The translations under genes were made by a program, and so were the position numbers. Below the pieces are notes generated by a model that searched no databases, was not told the DNA's origin, and saw only the letters and a list, made by a program, of their open reading frames with translations. A stretch of 64,000 bases of DNA from Roseburia sp. 1XD42-69 (GTDB lineage Bacteria; Bacillota; Clostridia; Lachnospirales; Lachnospiraceae). The stretch is taken from the NCBI RefSeq assembly GCF_003612565.1, contig NZ_RAZG01000007.1:60421-124420 (forward strand), in the 5' to 3' direction. Shown here in pieces: positions 17,758 through 25,816 of this stretch; the stretch's first letter is position 1; every line of letters starts with the position of its first letter.

Positions 17758-18060
17758 TTGCAGCAGTTTGATGATAACGATATGCAGGAATTAAAGGATA
17801 TTGTGAGGGTCGGGATTGTAAGCAGCGTGAACGCCGGGGCAATGACGGCGAGGGTAAAGATACAGGACCAGGGAATAGTGACGGGGGATTTAAAGATAGT
17901 GCAGAATCCGCCAAAGGCGGAAATAAAAATTAAAAGTGGAAGCTGCCCGGCGGATTGCGAGGTTGAAATAAAGCCGTGGATACCCAAAGTAGGGCAATGG
18001 GTTTTGTGCTTGTTTAAGCCGGATGGGGAGGGCGACGGCTTTATATTGGGAGGTATCTAA
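17758..18060 (+). CDS. baseplate assembly protein V-like (short)
   Basis: 100-aa protein with an OB-fold-like pattern (VRVGIVSSVNAGAMTARVKIQD, then PWIPKVGQWVLCLFKPDGEGDGFILGGI) typical of the N-terminal part of gpV. The C-terminal spike helix of full gpV is absent, so the tip may be supplied by another protein. Starts at TTG right after the hub stop, with GGAGG about 8 nt upstream. The stop shares a base with the next ATG. Confidence 0.8.
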   Translation: MQQFDDNDMQELKDIVRVGIVSSVNAGAMTARVKIQDQGIVTGDLKIVQNPPKAEIKIKSGSCPADCEVEIKPWIPKVGQWVLCLFKPDGEGDGFILGGI

Positions 18061-18458
18061 TGGCACAGGTAGGAACGCTTGGCGACATTGTTTTTAAAGT
18101 GTCTGAAAAAACGGTACAGACGTTTGATGGATTGCAGATTGAAAGCAAGACCAATTACGCAAAGCATACAAGGCATAACAAAAAGCCGTTGTTGGAATTT
18201 CAGTACAATGATACGGACACGGCGAGTTTTTCCATGTATCTGTCCGCATTTCTTGGGGTAAACCCTAAGACAATGCAGGAAAAAATAGATAAGTACCGCA
18301 AGCAGGGGAAAATACTTACTTTGGTTATAGGTGGCAAGAAATACGGCACGAAATGGGTTATTACGTCACATTCCAAAGGTTATAAGAGGTTCGACAATAA
18401 AGGGAATCTATTGATTGCGGAAAGCAAGGTATCATTAGAGGAATACCCGGAAAGGTAG
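18060..18458 (+). CDS. phage tail protein U-like
   Basis: 132 aa. GDIVFKVSEKTVQTFDGLQIE then LLEFQYNDTDTASFSMYLSAFLG and a C-terminal GGKKYGTKWVITSHSKGYKRFDNKG match P2 gpU-type (PF06995) proteins associated with tail completion. Begins at TAATG overlap with the V-like gene. Located inside the V-U-W-J-I baseplate block. Confidence 0.85.
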   Translation: MAQVGTLGDIVFKVSEKTVQTFDGLQIESKTNYAKHTRHNKKPLLEFQYNDTDTASFSMYLSAFLGVNPKTMQEKIDKYRKQGKILTLVIGGKKYGTKWVITSHSKGYKRFDNKGNLLIAESKVSLEEYPER

Positions 18459-18464
18459 GGTTGT

Positions 18465-18806
18465 ATGGGGTACGTCATAGACACAACGGAAAAGGAAAAT
18501 ATAAACCTTGCACCCGGAACGGTGGAAGAGGAAGTAATACAGAATCTTTGGTTTTTGTATTCCTCATTGGAATATGATGTACCGTTAGACCGGGCATTGG
18601 GATTAAACGCCACATACATAGATAAGCCGATAGAAGCAGCCAAGGCATTAGCGACAACGGACATTTACGATAAGACCGAGGAATACGAGCCGAGGGCGGA
18701 AATCACAAACATAGATTTTAAGGCGGATTATGAAAGGGGCATATTAAAGCCGATAGTGGAGGTAGAAATAAATGGAGAATACGAAAAAGAGGAATATACC
18801 GAGTAA
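18465..18806 (+). CDS. baseplate wedge protein W / gp25-like
   Basis: 113 aa. The central helix-strand pattern (TVEEEVIQNLWFLYSSLEYDVPLDRALGL, then RAEITNIDF) is that of small gp25/gpW wedge proteins, which nucleate sheath assembly on the baseplate. It overlaps the J-like gene by 35 nt, suggesting coupled translation. Confidence 0.82.
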   Translation: MGYVIDTTEKENINLAPGTVEEEVIQNLWFLYSSLEYDVPLDRALGLNATYIDKPIEAAKALATTDIYDKTEEYEPRAEITNIDFKADYERGILKPIVEVEINGEYEKEEYTE

Positions 18807-19917
18807 TCTTCCCGAAGTCGAGTTTGTGGATACCAACACGGAAGCGTTGGTAAATAAACTTATAGCAGGGTACGAGGAAATCACGGGCAGGACGCTTTAC
18901 CCGGCAGACCCGGTAAGGGCGTTCATATTATGGCTTGCAAGTGTATTAGTGCAGGAGAGGGTACAGATAAATGAATCTGCAAAGCAGAATCTTCCAAGGT
19001 ATGCGGTAGGTAAAAACTTGGATTCCCTTAGTGAGATTTTCCATAACACTTACAGATTGCAGCCGACCGCAGCGAGTACAACGCTTGGATTCTACATTAC
19101 CACGACTTTAGAGCAGGATTACATAATAACGGACACACTGGAAGTAACCGTAGACGGTTTTATAAACTTTGCCACAACGGATTATCTGATATTCAAGGCG
19201 GGCGAAAGCTACGCAGAGGTAAAGGCAGTATGCACGACCGCAGGAACGGCAGGGAATGACTTTGTACCCGGACAGGTAAACAAATTAGTATCAGATGAAT
19301 TTCTGTATTTCAAAGAGGTATCAAATACGACCGTGACGGCAGGAGGGAGCGAAGAGGAAAGCGATACGGCATTTTATAACCGCATGAGGGAAAGCGAGGA
19401 ATCATACACAACCGCCGGACCCCGTGGAAGCTATATTTATCATGCCAAGTCGGTATCCTCACAAATAAGTGATGTTTCGGCGGAAAGCCCGGAACCCGGA
19501 ATAGCGGATATTAGAATCATGCTATACGGTGGGGAGTTGCCGGACAAGGAATTGATAGACAGGGTACAGGAGTATTTGAGTGCAGACGATATTAGACCAA
19601 TGACAGATAAGGTAATAGTGGCAGCACCTACCACGATACCATTTGACATTGAAGCGGTTTATTATATATCAAGGGATAAATCGGCAAGCACAAAGGAAAT
19701 CAAAAGGGCCGTTGACTTGGCGGAGGAAAATTACATATTATGGCAGACCTCTAAAATGGGGCGGGATATTAACCCGTCCTATTTTAATGCTATGCTTATG
19801 GAATCCGGCATTAAAAGGGTGGAGATTACAAAGCCTGCATTTACGACAATTCCAAAGGGAAGCGTTGCGGTCATAAGGGATTGCAATATATCTTTCGGGG
19901 GTGTGGAAGATGAATGA
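18772..19917 (+). CDS. baseplate J-like protein
   Basis: 381-aa wedge protein. Signatures include DPVRAFILWLASVLVQERVQIN, YAVGKNLDSLSE and GSYIYHAKSVSSQISDVSAESPEPG, with the C-terminal GRDINPSYFNAMLMESGIKRVEI. It connects the hub to peripheral wedges and tail fibres. The start overlaps W and the end overlaps I. No disruption seen. Confidence 0.92.
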   Translation: MENTKKRNIPSNLPEVEFVDTNTEALVNKLIAGYEEITGRTLYPADPVRAFILWLASVLVQERVQINESAKQNLPRYAVGKNLDSLSEIFHNTYRLQPTAASTTLGFYITTTLEQDYIITDTLEVTVDGFINFATTDYLIFKAGESYAEVKAVCTTAGTAGNDFVPGQVNKLVSDEFLYFKEVSNTTVTAGGSEEESDTAFYNRMRESEESYTTAGPRGSYIYHAKSVSSQISDVSAESPEPGIADIRIMLYGGELPDKELIDRVQEYLSADDIRPMTDKVIVAAPTTIPFDIEAVYYISRDKSASTKEIKRAVDLAEENYILWQTSKMGRDINPSYFNAMLMESGIKRVEITKPAFTTIPKGSVAVIRDCNISFGGVEDE

Positions 19918-21124
19918 TATTAAAACGGCAGATTTTTTACTGTCCTTTCCGCCTGCATTGAAAAAAGATGAAAAAATGCTTGCCTTGGGGCGGTTGGTTG
20001 CGGAGGAATTGCATATATCCGCATGGGAAGCAGAAAAGAACGTCATATATGCGAATATAGACAGCTTATCGGAAACGTGGCTTGACGTATTAGCCTATGA
20101 TTTGCATGTGGATTGGTACGATTACGACTACCCGATAGAAGCAAAAAGGGCAATCATAAAGGACAGCGTAAGGGTACACCAAAAATTAGGAACTAAGGCA
20201 GCGGTAGAAAGGGCGTTAGGAGGGATACACCCACAGAGCGAAATTGAGGAATGGTTTTCATACAACGGAAAGCCGTATTGTTTCCGCATAGTGCTTGATA
20301 CCACAAATTCAAGGGTTGCAGCAGACTATGACGAGATTGTAAAGACGGTTGACATATACAAGCGTCTTACGGCTCATTTGGACGGATTATATTACCAATG
20401 CTCTATTTGTGTGGTAGTAATGCCACGCACGGAGTATTTTTTATTTTCTACGCCTATGACAGGGCAGTTAAGGGCAGGAACAGAGCCATACAGGAACACG
20501 GAGGGGGCGGTAGAAAATGCGGTTATCAGCATAAACGTAAGGGCAGCAGGGTATATAGCCGAAGCCGTAAGGGCCGGCACGAAGCCGGACAGAAATATAG
20601 TGTTTTCCACGCAGGATAGCGAGATTGTGACCGATTCGGACACGAAAGGTTATCCGTTTACGAGCAATCAGACAGGAAAAGCCAAAGCAGGCACAACCCC
20701 ATACATAGACACCGTAGGCGGTGCAGGGAGCGAGGGAGTGACGGCAACGGCAGCAGGGCAGGGGTATAAATTCGATTCCGATTTGGCAGGCACGAAGCCG
20801 GACAGAAATATTTTATTTGATTCCGTGGACGTGCAGGCGGTGGGGGAAGCGGATTTAGAAGCCTATGTATTTGAAAATGCCTTTACAGGCACGAAGCCGA
20901 AAAGAAATGTTGTATTTTCGGGGCAGACGGCGGAAGTCGTGGCGGATTCCGATACCGCAGGGTACGGATACGAAACGCCGACAACGGGAAATGCAACCGC
21001 AGGCACGAAGCCGGAAAGGGCCGTAGAAACGGCACAGGGGGTAAAAGGCATAGCACAGACGGCAGACACCGACAGTTACCAATACGAGGTCAAGCGTTGC
21101 GGTGCTAATCGGTTAAGCAAATAA
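19910..21124 (+). CDS. tail protein I fused to a repetitive beta-rich C-terminus
   Basis: About 404 aa. The N-terminal 190 residues match gpI (FLLSFPPALKKDEKMLALGRLVAEEL, SLSETWLDVLAYDLHVDWYDYDYP, VHQKLGTKAAVERALGG), which links baseplate to tail fibre. The remaining 210 residues contain six degenerate repeats of about 30 residues built around AGTKPDRN-like motifs followed by a short beta segment, ending in a basic EVKRCGANRLSK tail. Such a repeat stalk is not part of ordinary gpI and may hold the fibre complex. Start ATG 19910; an in-frame GTG at 19901 is an alternative. Confidence 0.85.
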   Translation: MNDIKTADFLLSFPPALKKDEKMLALGRLVAEELHISAWEAEKNVIYANIDSLSETWLDVLAYDLHVDWYDYDYPIEAKRAIIKDSVRVHQKLGTKAAVERALGGIHPQSEIEEWFSYNGKPYCFRIVLDTTNSRVAADYDEIVKTVDIYKRLTAHLDGLYYQCSICVVVMPRTEYFLFSTPMTGQLRAGTEPYRNTEGAVENAVISINVRAAGYIAEAVRAGTKPDRNIVFSTQDSEIVTDSDTKGYPFTSNQTGKAKAGTTPYIDTVGGAGSEGVTATAAGQGYKFDSDLAGTKPDRNILFDSVDVQAVGEADLEAYVFENAFTGTKPKRNVVFSGQTAEVVADSDTAGYGYETPTTGNATAGTKPERAVETAQGVKGIAQTADTDSYQYEVKRCGANRLSK

Positions 21125-21144
21125 AAGTAAAGGAGATTAAGGAA

Positions 21145-21450
21145 ATGCTTACAGAAAGAGCCTTTGAGAGTTTCAAGAAATTCATTGAAACAAACATTGC
21201 ATACGCAAAGGTCGAGTATGAGGGTGTGCTGCATAAAGCGGAGATTGTCAGCCGGGAACGCTTGCCGGACGGCAGGGTAGCACTAAGCATACCGATTACG
21301 CCGGAGGTATCGGGGGCCACCACGATAACCAAGATTCAGTTGTACGATATTGGTAATAAATTGTGGGCGGAAAAAACCGAAGCAATCAAGTTAAAAGGGG
21401 TGCAGCAGGGCGTACTGTACCGCTTTAGTTTCAACTTTAAGGAGGAATAG
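21145..21450 (+). CDS. fibre-region protein, unknown
   Basis: 101 aa, preceded by AAAGGAGA. A short helix (FESFKKFIETNIAYAKVEY) precedes a beta-rich domain (ALSIPITPEVSGATTITKIQLYDIGNKLW). It resembles small proteins between gpI and fibre genes in Clostridia phages. No named family can be assigned. Placement suggests a baseplate or fibre-connector role. Confidence 0.55.
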   Translation: MLTERAFESFKKFIETNIAYAKVEYEGVLHKAEIVSRERLPDGRVALSIPITPEVSGATTITKIQLYDIGNKLWAEKTEAIKLKGVQQGVLYRFSFNFKEE

Positions 21451-21455
21451 CGGAA

Positions 21456-21950
21456 ATGGGATTATTCAAGATTTGGAAAGACCATGTAACGCAGTTTAGC
21501 AACCGTTACAAGGAAATCAACAACGCAGACGGCACGATAACCCATGAAGCGGTAGAGGGCGAGGTAATACAGGAGGGTACACCACAGAACGCAAAGAACT
21601 TTAACGATATGGAGCAGCGTATTTTGGCAGCCGGGGAGGTTGCCGGACTTGCTATGTTAAAGGTCGGGGCGGTGGAAAGCAAGGTTGAGGGATTGGCAGG
21701 AGAGATTATCGAAACGACCTTAACCAATTCCAAAGAGTACCCTTTCAACAATTCCAAAAAGACCCTTGCACTCAAAACACCGAGGGGCAATTTGGACTAT
21801 ACCGTATTCGTGGAATCAAGCACGGAGGACGCAGGCGGGATAGGGGAAATCAAGATAACCGATAAGCAGTTGAACGGTTTTAAGATTGAGTTTACCGGGG
21901 CCGCCAAGGAAGTATCCGTAAAATGCACCGTACAGGGAGGTTACGCATAA
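21456..21950 (+). CDS. tail fibre-like protein
   Basis: 164 aa, 5 nt after the previous gene. The N-terminal ITHEAVEGEVIQEGTPQNAKNFNDMEQRI is a common phage fibre linker motif. The C-terminal half is beta-rich (TLALKTPRGNLDYTVFVES, EIKITDKQLNGFKIEFTGAAKEVSVKCTVQGGY). It probably forms part of the fibre carrying the DGR-diversified tip. Ends TAA sharing its last A with the next ATG. Confidence 0.65.
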   Translation: MGLFKIWKDHVTQFSNRYKEINNADGTITHEAVEGEVIQEGTPQNAKNFNDMEQRILAAGEVAGLAMLKVGAVESKVEGLAGEIIETTLTNSKEYPFNNSKKTLALKTPRGNLDYTVFVESSTEDAGGIGEIKITDKQLNGFKIEFTGAAKEVSVKCTVQGGYA

Positions 21951-22126
21951 TGGCAAACGTGATTATCAAAAGTGCGGAAAGAAAGGCACAGACGGCAGCG
22001 GTATTGAACGCCTACGGCGTGGGCGGTGGCAGGGCGACCGTAGCACAGAGGGAAGCAGCCGAGCATATTGCAGTACGTTCCGAGGAAGCGTACAAGGAAT
22101 TACAGAGAATGGGAGGTAAAAGGTAA
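21950..22126 (+). CDS. small DGR-adjacent protein, unknown
   Basis: 58 aa beginning MANVIIKSAERKAQTAAVLNAYG and containing a basic Arg/Ala-rich helix (TVAQREAAEHIAVRSEEAYKELQRMGG). ATG 21950 overlaps the preceding stop and follows GGGAGG by about 8 nt. It shares its last base with the next gene's ATG. Size and helix content are compatible with an assembly chaperone, but there is no family evidence. Confidence 0.6.
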   Translation: MANVIIKSAERKAQTAAVLNAYGVGGGRATVAQREAAEHIAVRSEEAYKELQRMGGKR

Positions 22127-22476
22127 TGGCAGCAGCTAAGATTATTGTGGTTGAGAAGAACGAGGGCGGGAAAATCCCCTACGAGGTATCGGGTACGAAA
22201 ATCATCTTTGGAGAAGATGAACTTATGGTAAATCTGAAAACCCGGCAGCGTGACTATGAAACAACGCTTGACATTTGCAAGGACAAGGAAAACGGCTTGA
22301 CGGTCGGGGTCAATACGTCCTCTACGGAATATGTGGCACAGGTCACAATCCCCGCCCGTGAATATGAGATTACGGACACGGGGAAGCAGGATGAGGACGG
22401 CAACCCGGTTATGGAAAAGAACCCGTTGCCGTTTGACATGAAGAAATGCACGTTGACATTATGGGCGTTAATCTAA
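22126..22476 (+). CDS. small beta-rich protein before the DGR target, unknown
   Basis: 116 aa. Mostly beta strands (AAKIIVVEKNEGGKIPYEVSGTKIIFGEDEL, EYVAQVTIPAREYEIT) with no signal peptide. Coupled by a TAATG overlap to the gene before it and 25 bp before the DGR target. It may be the attachment domain or partner of the variable protein. Not recognised. Confidence 0.55.
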   Translation: MAAAKIIVVEKNEGGKIPYEVSGTKIIFGEDELMVNLKTRQRDYETTLDICKDKENGLTVGVNTSSTEYVAQVTIPAREYEITDTGKQDEDGNPVMEKNPLPFDMKKCTLTLWALI

Positions 22477-22501
22477 TCTGATTTAAGGAGGATAATATAC
22501 A

Positions 22502-23548
22502 ATGGCAAATTTTGACGATTTACAGGGTGCGGTAGCACAGTTTGGGGCAGGAAACAAGGTTATCTATGATGATATTGGTATGCCGTCCATTATGGTAGGC
22601 GTTCCCAAGATGAAGTATTCCGACATTATCACGGGCGGTACGGAGGAAGTATTGCCGTTTTTCATTGTGGACGGCGAGGAAAAGGAAGCTATCTATGTTT
22701 CCAAGTTTGCTAATATCGTGGAGAATGACCGGGCGTATTCCTTGGGTATGAAGTTGCCGAGGAATTACATTACTTTCGACCAAGCGGTAGCAGCCTGCAA
22801 GGCAAAGGGCAACGGTTGGCATTTGAATCAGACGGGCATTTTTGCCGTGCTTAATCTGTTATCGCAGAAAATGGGGACCGTACCGCACGGAAACACCAAC
22901 TACGGAAAGGATTATTACCACGCCTACGAGCATGGAATACAACCGCAGGGAGAAACAGGGCGGACGCTTACGGGCAGCGGTGGCCCTACATGGTATCACA
23001 ATCACGATATGTCGGGCATTGCAGACCTTAACGGCAATGTGTGGGAGTGGACCGGCGGATTCCGCCTTATGAATGGGGAAATTCAGATTATCCCCTACGG
23101 TAACTGCATGAAACTTGATTGCGATATGTCCGAGGACAGCACCCTTTGGAAAGCAATCATGCCTAACGGCTCATTGGTTGCACCGGGTACGGCAGGCACT
23201 TTAAAGATAGACCAAACGAGTGCAACCGCAGGAATCAGAATCAATACAACAGTGCAGTATCCGACAAGTGGGGATACATATAGATATATTCCGTTCAAGA
23301 CGCTTACGGCAGCAAGTGGGGTAACTATCCCGAAACTGTTAATAGCGTTGGGGGTATTCCCGGACAGTGGAATTACAGGATACGGAAACGACCATATTTG
23401 GATGCGGAATCACGGCGAAAGGCTGCCTTTCCGGGGGTCGAGTTTCAACTCTGCGTCCTATTCGGGGCCGTCCGCCCTCTGCTTGCATGATCCCCGTTCC
23501 TACTCTTTCGTCGACGTGGGTTTCCGCTCCGCTTTTTGCGAACTGTAA
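22502..23548 (+). CDS. DGR target: variable receptor-binding protein with FGE/C-type-lectin-like fold
   Basis: 348 aa. The C-terminal two thirds have hallmarks of the formylglycine-generating-enzyme/CLec fold used by DGR targets (LPRNYITFDQAVAACKAKG, WHLNQTGIFAVLNLL, ADLNGNVWEWTGGFRL). The last 40 residues are encoded by the variable repeat (23421-23533) and end in GFRSAFCEL just before the stop. Mutable positions are mostly Asn codons in the template (AAC/AAT), which can change to many residues without giving stops. It most likely forms the tip of a tail fibre and decides host range. GGAGG lies near 22487. Confidence 0.92.
   Translation: MANFDDLQGAVAQFGAGNKVIYDDIGMPSIMVGVPKMKYSDIITGGTEEVLPFFIVDGEEKEAIYVSKFANIVENDRAYSLGMKLPRNYITFDQAVAACKAKGNGWHLNQTGIFAVLNLLSQKMGTVPHGNTNYGKDYYHAYEHGIQPQGETGRTLTGSGGPTWYHNHDMSGIADLNGNVWEWTGGFRLMNGEIQIIPYGNCMKLDCDMSEDSTLWKAIMPNGSLVAPGTAGTLKIDQTSATAGIRINTTVQYPTSGDTYRYIPFKTLTAASGVTIPKLLIALGVFPDSGITGYGNDHIWMRNHGERLPFRGSSFNSASYSGPSALCLHDPRSYSFVDVGFRSAFCEL
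23421..23533 (+). repeat. DGR variable repeat (VR)
   Basis: 113 bp, aligned without gaps to the template repeat at 24075-24187. The two differ at 15 positions and every one is an adenine in the template; 8 other template adenines are unchanged here. The adenine-free 3' end (GTGGGTTTCCGCTCCGCT) is identical in both and would be the initiation site of mutagenic homing. Confidence 0.95.
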
Positions 23549-23570
23549 ACTGAATACTGATAAACTGATA

Positions 23571-23590
23571 GGGTGTGCGGTAGCACACCC
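23571..23590 (+). promoter_or_regulatory. DGR hairpin downstream of VR
   Basis: GGGTGTGC (23571-23578), loop GGTA, GCACACCC (23583-23590): a perfect 8-bp stem with a 4-nt loop, 37 nt after the VR and 22 nt after the target stop codon. In the Bordetella phage DGR a stem of this size just after the VR promotes target recognition. It could also act as a weak terminator for the target gene, although only three T follow. Confidence 0.7.
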
Positions 23591-23623
23591 TTTGAAAAAA
23601 TATATCAGCAAGGCAGGGGGAAC

Positions 23624-24040
23624 ATGGAAGAGAAGCAGGGAACGCAGGGGACCGGAACCAGCAACGGAAACGGGATTTTCCATATAAAAGAGAAAATCTA
23701 CGAAATGATATTATACGGCAACCCTGCCTTAAAAGACTTTCCAAAGACTGAAAGGTATGTACTGGCAGGCAAAATAAGGGAATCAATGTATACGGCGTTG
23801 GAAATGGCGGTACGGCTTGAAAAGAAATATCACAAGAAAACGACCTTGCAGGATTTGGATATTGAAATAGATGTATTAAGGAATCTGCTAAGACTTGCGA
23901 AAGACCCGAACCTATACCCAAAACAAAAGCCTTGTTTGGACTTCCATACTTGGGAAGTATGGATTAAAAAGGTAAACGAAATCGGTTGTATGATTGGCGG
24001 TTATATGGAGTGGGTAAACAGCAGGGAGAAGCAGAAATAA
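23624..24040 (+). CDS. avd: DGR accessory variability determinant, Avd-like
   Basis: About 138 aa, mainly four helices (HIKEKIYEMILYGNPALKDFPKTERYVLAGKIRESM, VRLEKKYHKKTTLQDLDIEIDVLRNLLRLA, DFHTWEVWIKKVNEIGCMIGGYMEWV). This is the four-helix-bundle pattern of Avd, the basic protein that binds the reverse transcriptase and template RNA and is essential for mutagenic homing. ATG 23624 follows GGGGG; an upstream in-frame start at 23573 would run through the DGR hairpin and is unlikely. It lies between VR and TR as in many DGRs. Confidence 0.88.
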   Translation: MEEKQGTQGTGTSNGNGIFHIKEKIYEMILYGNPALKDFPKTERYVLAGKIRESMYTALEMAVRLEKKYHKKTTLQDLDIEIDVLRNLLRLAKDPNLYPKQKPCLDFHTWEVWIKKVNEIGCMIGGYMEWVNSREKQK

Positions 24041-24074
24041 AAATACATTGGGAAACAATCACATTTGTATAGGT

Positions 24075-24187
24075 GGCTGCCTATCCGGGGGTCGAGTTTC
24101 AACAATACGTCCAATTCGGGACCGTCCGCCCTCAACTTGAATAATCCCCGTTCCAACTCTAACGACAACGTGGGTTTCCGCTCCGCT
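24075..24187 (+). repeat. DGR template repeat (TR)
   Basis: 113-bp non-coding template, nearly identical to the VR. It holds 23 adenines, of which 15 differ in the VR. Read in the VR frame it has AAC/AAT codons at most variable sites, the typical design that gives diversity without nonsense codons. It lies 34 bp after avd and 220 bp before the reverse transcriptase gene. Confidence 0.95.
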
Positions 24188-24407
24188 CTGCCCCTATGCC
24201 AAGAAGCCTTACGGTTACGACCGTAAGGACAGTGCAAAAAGGGTTAAGGGGTTGTTTTCCATTCCCGGACATTCCGGGAAAAAGATTGTATTGCCGTAAA
24301 GACAGTTAGTAAGCGTAAGCCGAAAAGATTTATATTTGTCACGTCCGAAAGGGTTAAAAACTTAGTAGGTTTGTACGGCAAAATTTTATAAGAATCAGAG
24401 GTTGCAA
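24188..24407 (+). ncRNA. DGR spacer RNA region between TR and RT gene
   Basis: 220 nt non-coding. In characterised DGRs the RNA segment downstream of TR primes cDNA synthesis and binds Avd and RT. This stretch contains a perfect hairpin (CCTTACGG at 24207-24214, loop, CCGTAAGG at 24221-24228). Apart from the reverse transcriptase start region, nothing coding is seen. Function is inferred from DGR biology; position and hairpin are observed. The 24041-24407 interval as a whole holds TR and this spacer only. Confidence 0.7.
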
Positions 24408-25484
24408 ATGCACAGTATCAAAAATATCTATGAGAAAATATACGATTTTGAAAATCTGCATAAGGCTTGGGAAAAGGCACGGAGGGGAAAGAGGTATAGG
24501 GAGGATGTATTGAGTTTCAACCGTAACTACGAAGAGCATTTAATAGAGATTCAGAATCAGCTAATCTATGAAACGTATGAAGTGGGGAGATACCATAGTT
24601 TCTATGTGTTTGAGCCGAAAAAGCGGTTGATTATGTCCTTGCCGTTCAAAGACAGGATAGTACAATGGGCGATATATCAGCAGCTTTTCCCACTCTACGA
24701 GAAAACCTTTATTTCCGATTCCTACGCTTGCAGGCAGGGGAAAGGAACGCATAAGGCAGCCGACAAGTTACAGTATTGGCTACGGCAAACGGAAAGGAAG
24801 CCGGAGCGGTACTATTACCTCAAAATGGATATATCCAAGTATTTTTACAGGGTAGACCATGAGATACTATTAAAAATATTGGGCCGCCGGATAAAGGATA
24901 AAAGGTTGCTTAATCTGTTAGAGAAAATCATAAATTGCGAAACTACAAAATTTGGCTTGCCAATAGGAAAAGAGCCGGACGAAGTAGAGGTAGAGGACAG
25001 GTTAGGCAATAAGGGTATGCCGATAGGCAACCTTACCTCTCAAATGTTCGCAAATATCTACCTTAACGAGGTAGACCAGTACGCAAAGCATGAGTTGGGG
25101 TTGCATTACTACATACGGTATATGGACGACATTATTATTTTACATCACGATAAAAAGTATCTTGCACAGGTTAAGGAGGATTTACGCATTTTCCTTGATG
25201 AAAACCTACGCTTGAATCTCAATAATAAAACGGCAATCAGACCTTGCAGCATGGGGATTGATTTTGTAGGATTCCGCATATGGGCCACGCACCGCCGATT
25301 AAAGAAGAAAACGGCGTTAAAAATCAAGCGGAGCATGAAACATTATGTAGAAAAGGTGGAAGACGGGGAAGAGAGCAGGGAGAAAATGGAACGTGCGATA
25401 GCGTCATACCGGGGCATATTGTCACATTGCAACAGCTACGGCATGAGGCAGAGCCTTAACCGTCTTTTTATCAGAAAGGAGTAG
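24408..25484 (+). CDS. DGR reverse transcriptase
   Basis: 358 aa. RT motifs in order: RLIMSLPFKDRIVQWAIYQQL, SYACRQGKGTHKA, KMDISKYFYRVDHEILL (first catalytic Asp), GNLTSQMFANIYLNEVD at about 207-223 (motif 4 of DGR type), and YMDD at 238-241. It ends in a short thumb, with no maturase or endonuclease domain, so it is not a group II intron enzyme. It makes error-prone cDNA from TR, misincorporating at adenines, which is then copied into VR. ATG 24408 is taken over the in-frame TTG at 24402. Confidence 0.95.
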   Translation: MHSIKNIYEKIYDFENLHKAWEKARRGKRYREDVLSFNRNYEEHLIEIQNQLIYETYEVGRYHSFYVFEPKKRLIMSLPFKDRIVQWAIYQQLFPLYEKTFISDSYACRQGKGTHKAADKLQYWLRQTERKPERYYYLKMDISKYFYRVDHEILLKILGRRIKDKRLLNLLEKIINCETTKFGLPIGKEPDEVEVEDRLGNKGMPIGNLTSQMFANIYLNEVDQYAKHELGLHYYIRYMDDIIILHHDKKYLAQVKEDLRIFLDENLRLNLNNKTAIRPCSMGIDFVGFRIWATHRRLKKKTALKIKRSMKHYVEKVEDGEESREKMERAIASYRGILSHCNSYGMRQSLNRLFIRKE

Positions 25485-25489
25485 CCGGG

Positions 25490-25801
25490 ATGTACATTGA
25501 TTCATCAACAATAATAACCGTTGCGGGCGTATTGGGCGCTTTAATCACAATCGGGACCGTTGCATATAAGGTTGTCAAGTGGTTTCAGCAGCAGGATAAG
25601 CAGACAAAGGACATAGAGGAATTGAGAAAGCAGGACAAAGAAAACTTGAAACAGCTTAATGACGAAATGTGCCTGCTTACCTATGCCGTGCTTGCCTGCT
25701 TAAAGGGTCTGAAAGAGCAGGGGTGCAACGGCCCCGTGACCGAAGCAATCGGGAAAGTGGAGAAACACATAAACCAAAAGGCACACGGGCAGGAGGATTA
25801 G
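25490..25801 (+). CDS. small membrane protein, holin-like
   Basis: 103 aa. One N-terminal membrane segment (IITVAGVLGALITIGTVAYKVVKWF), then a charged coiled coil (DIEELRKQDKENLKQLNDEM) and a short helix. The start lies 5 nt after the RT stop. Single-TM proteins of this shape occur in phage lysis cassettes. A holin or anti-holin role is possible, while a clearer holin candidate lies at 28445. Confidence 0.6.
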   Translation: MYIDSSTIITVAGVLGALITIGTVAYKVVKWFQQQDKQTKDIEELRKQDKENLKQLNDEMCLLTYAVLACLKGLKEQGCNGPVTEAIGKVEKHINQKAHGQED

Positions 25802-25816
25802 GAGGGCGAAAACTGA

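Noticed and set aside
23339..23921. Overlapping open frames on both strands around the DGR variable repeat
   Set aside because: They cross the VR, the hairpin and the Avd start. They lack ribosome binding sites and are explained by the target and avd genes.
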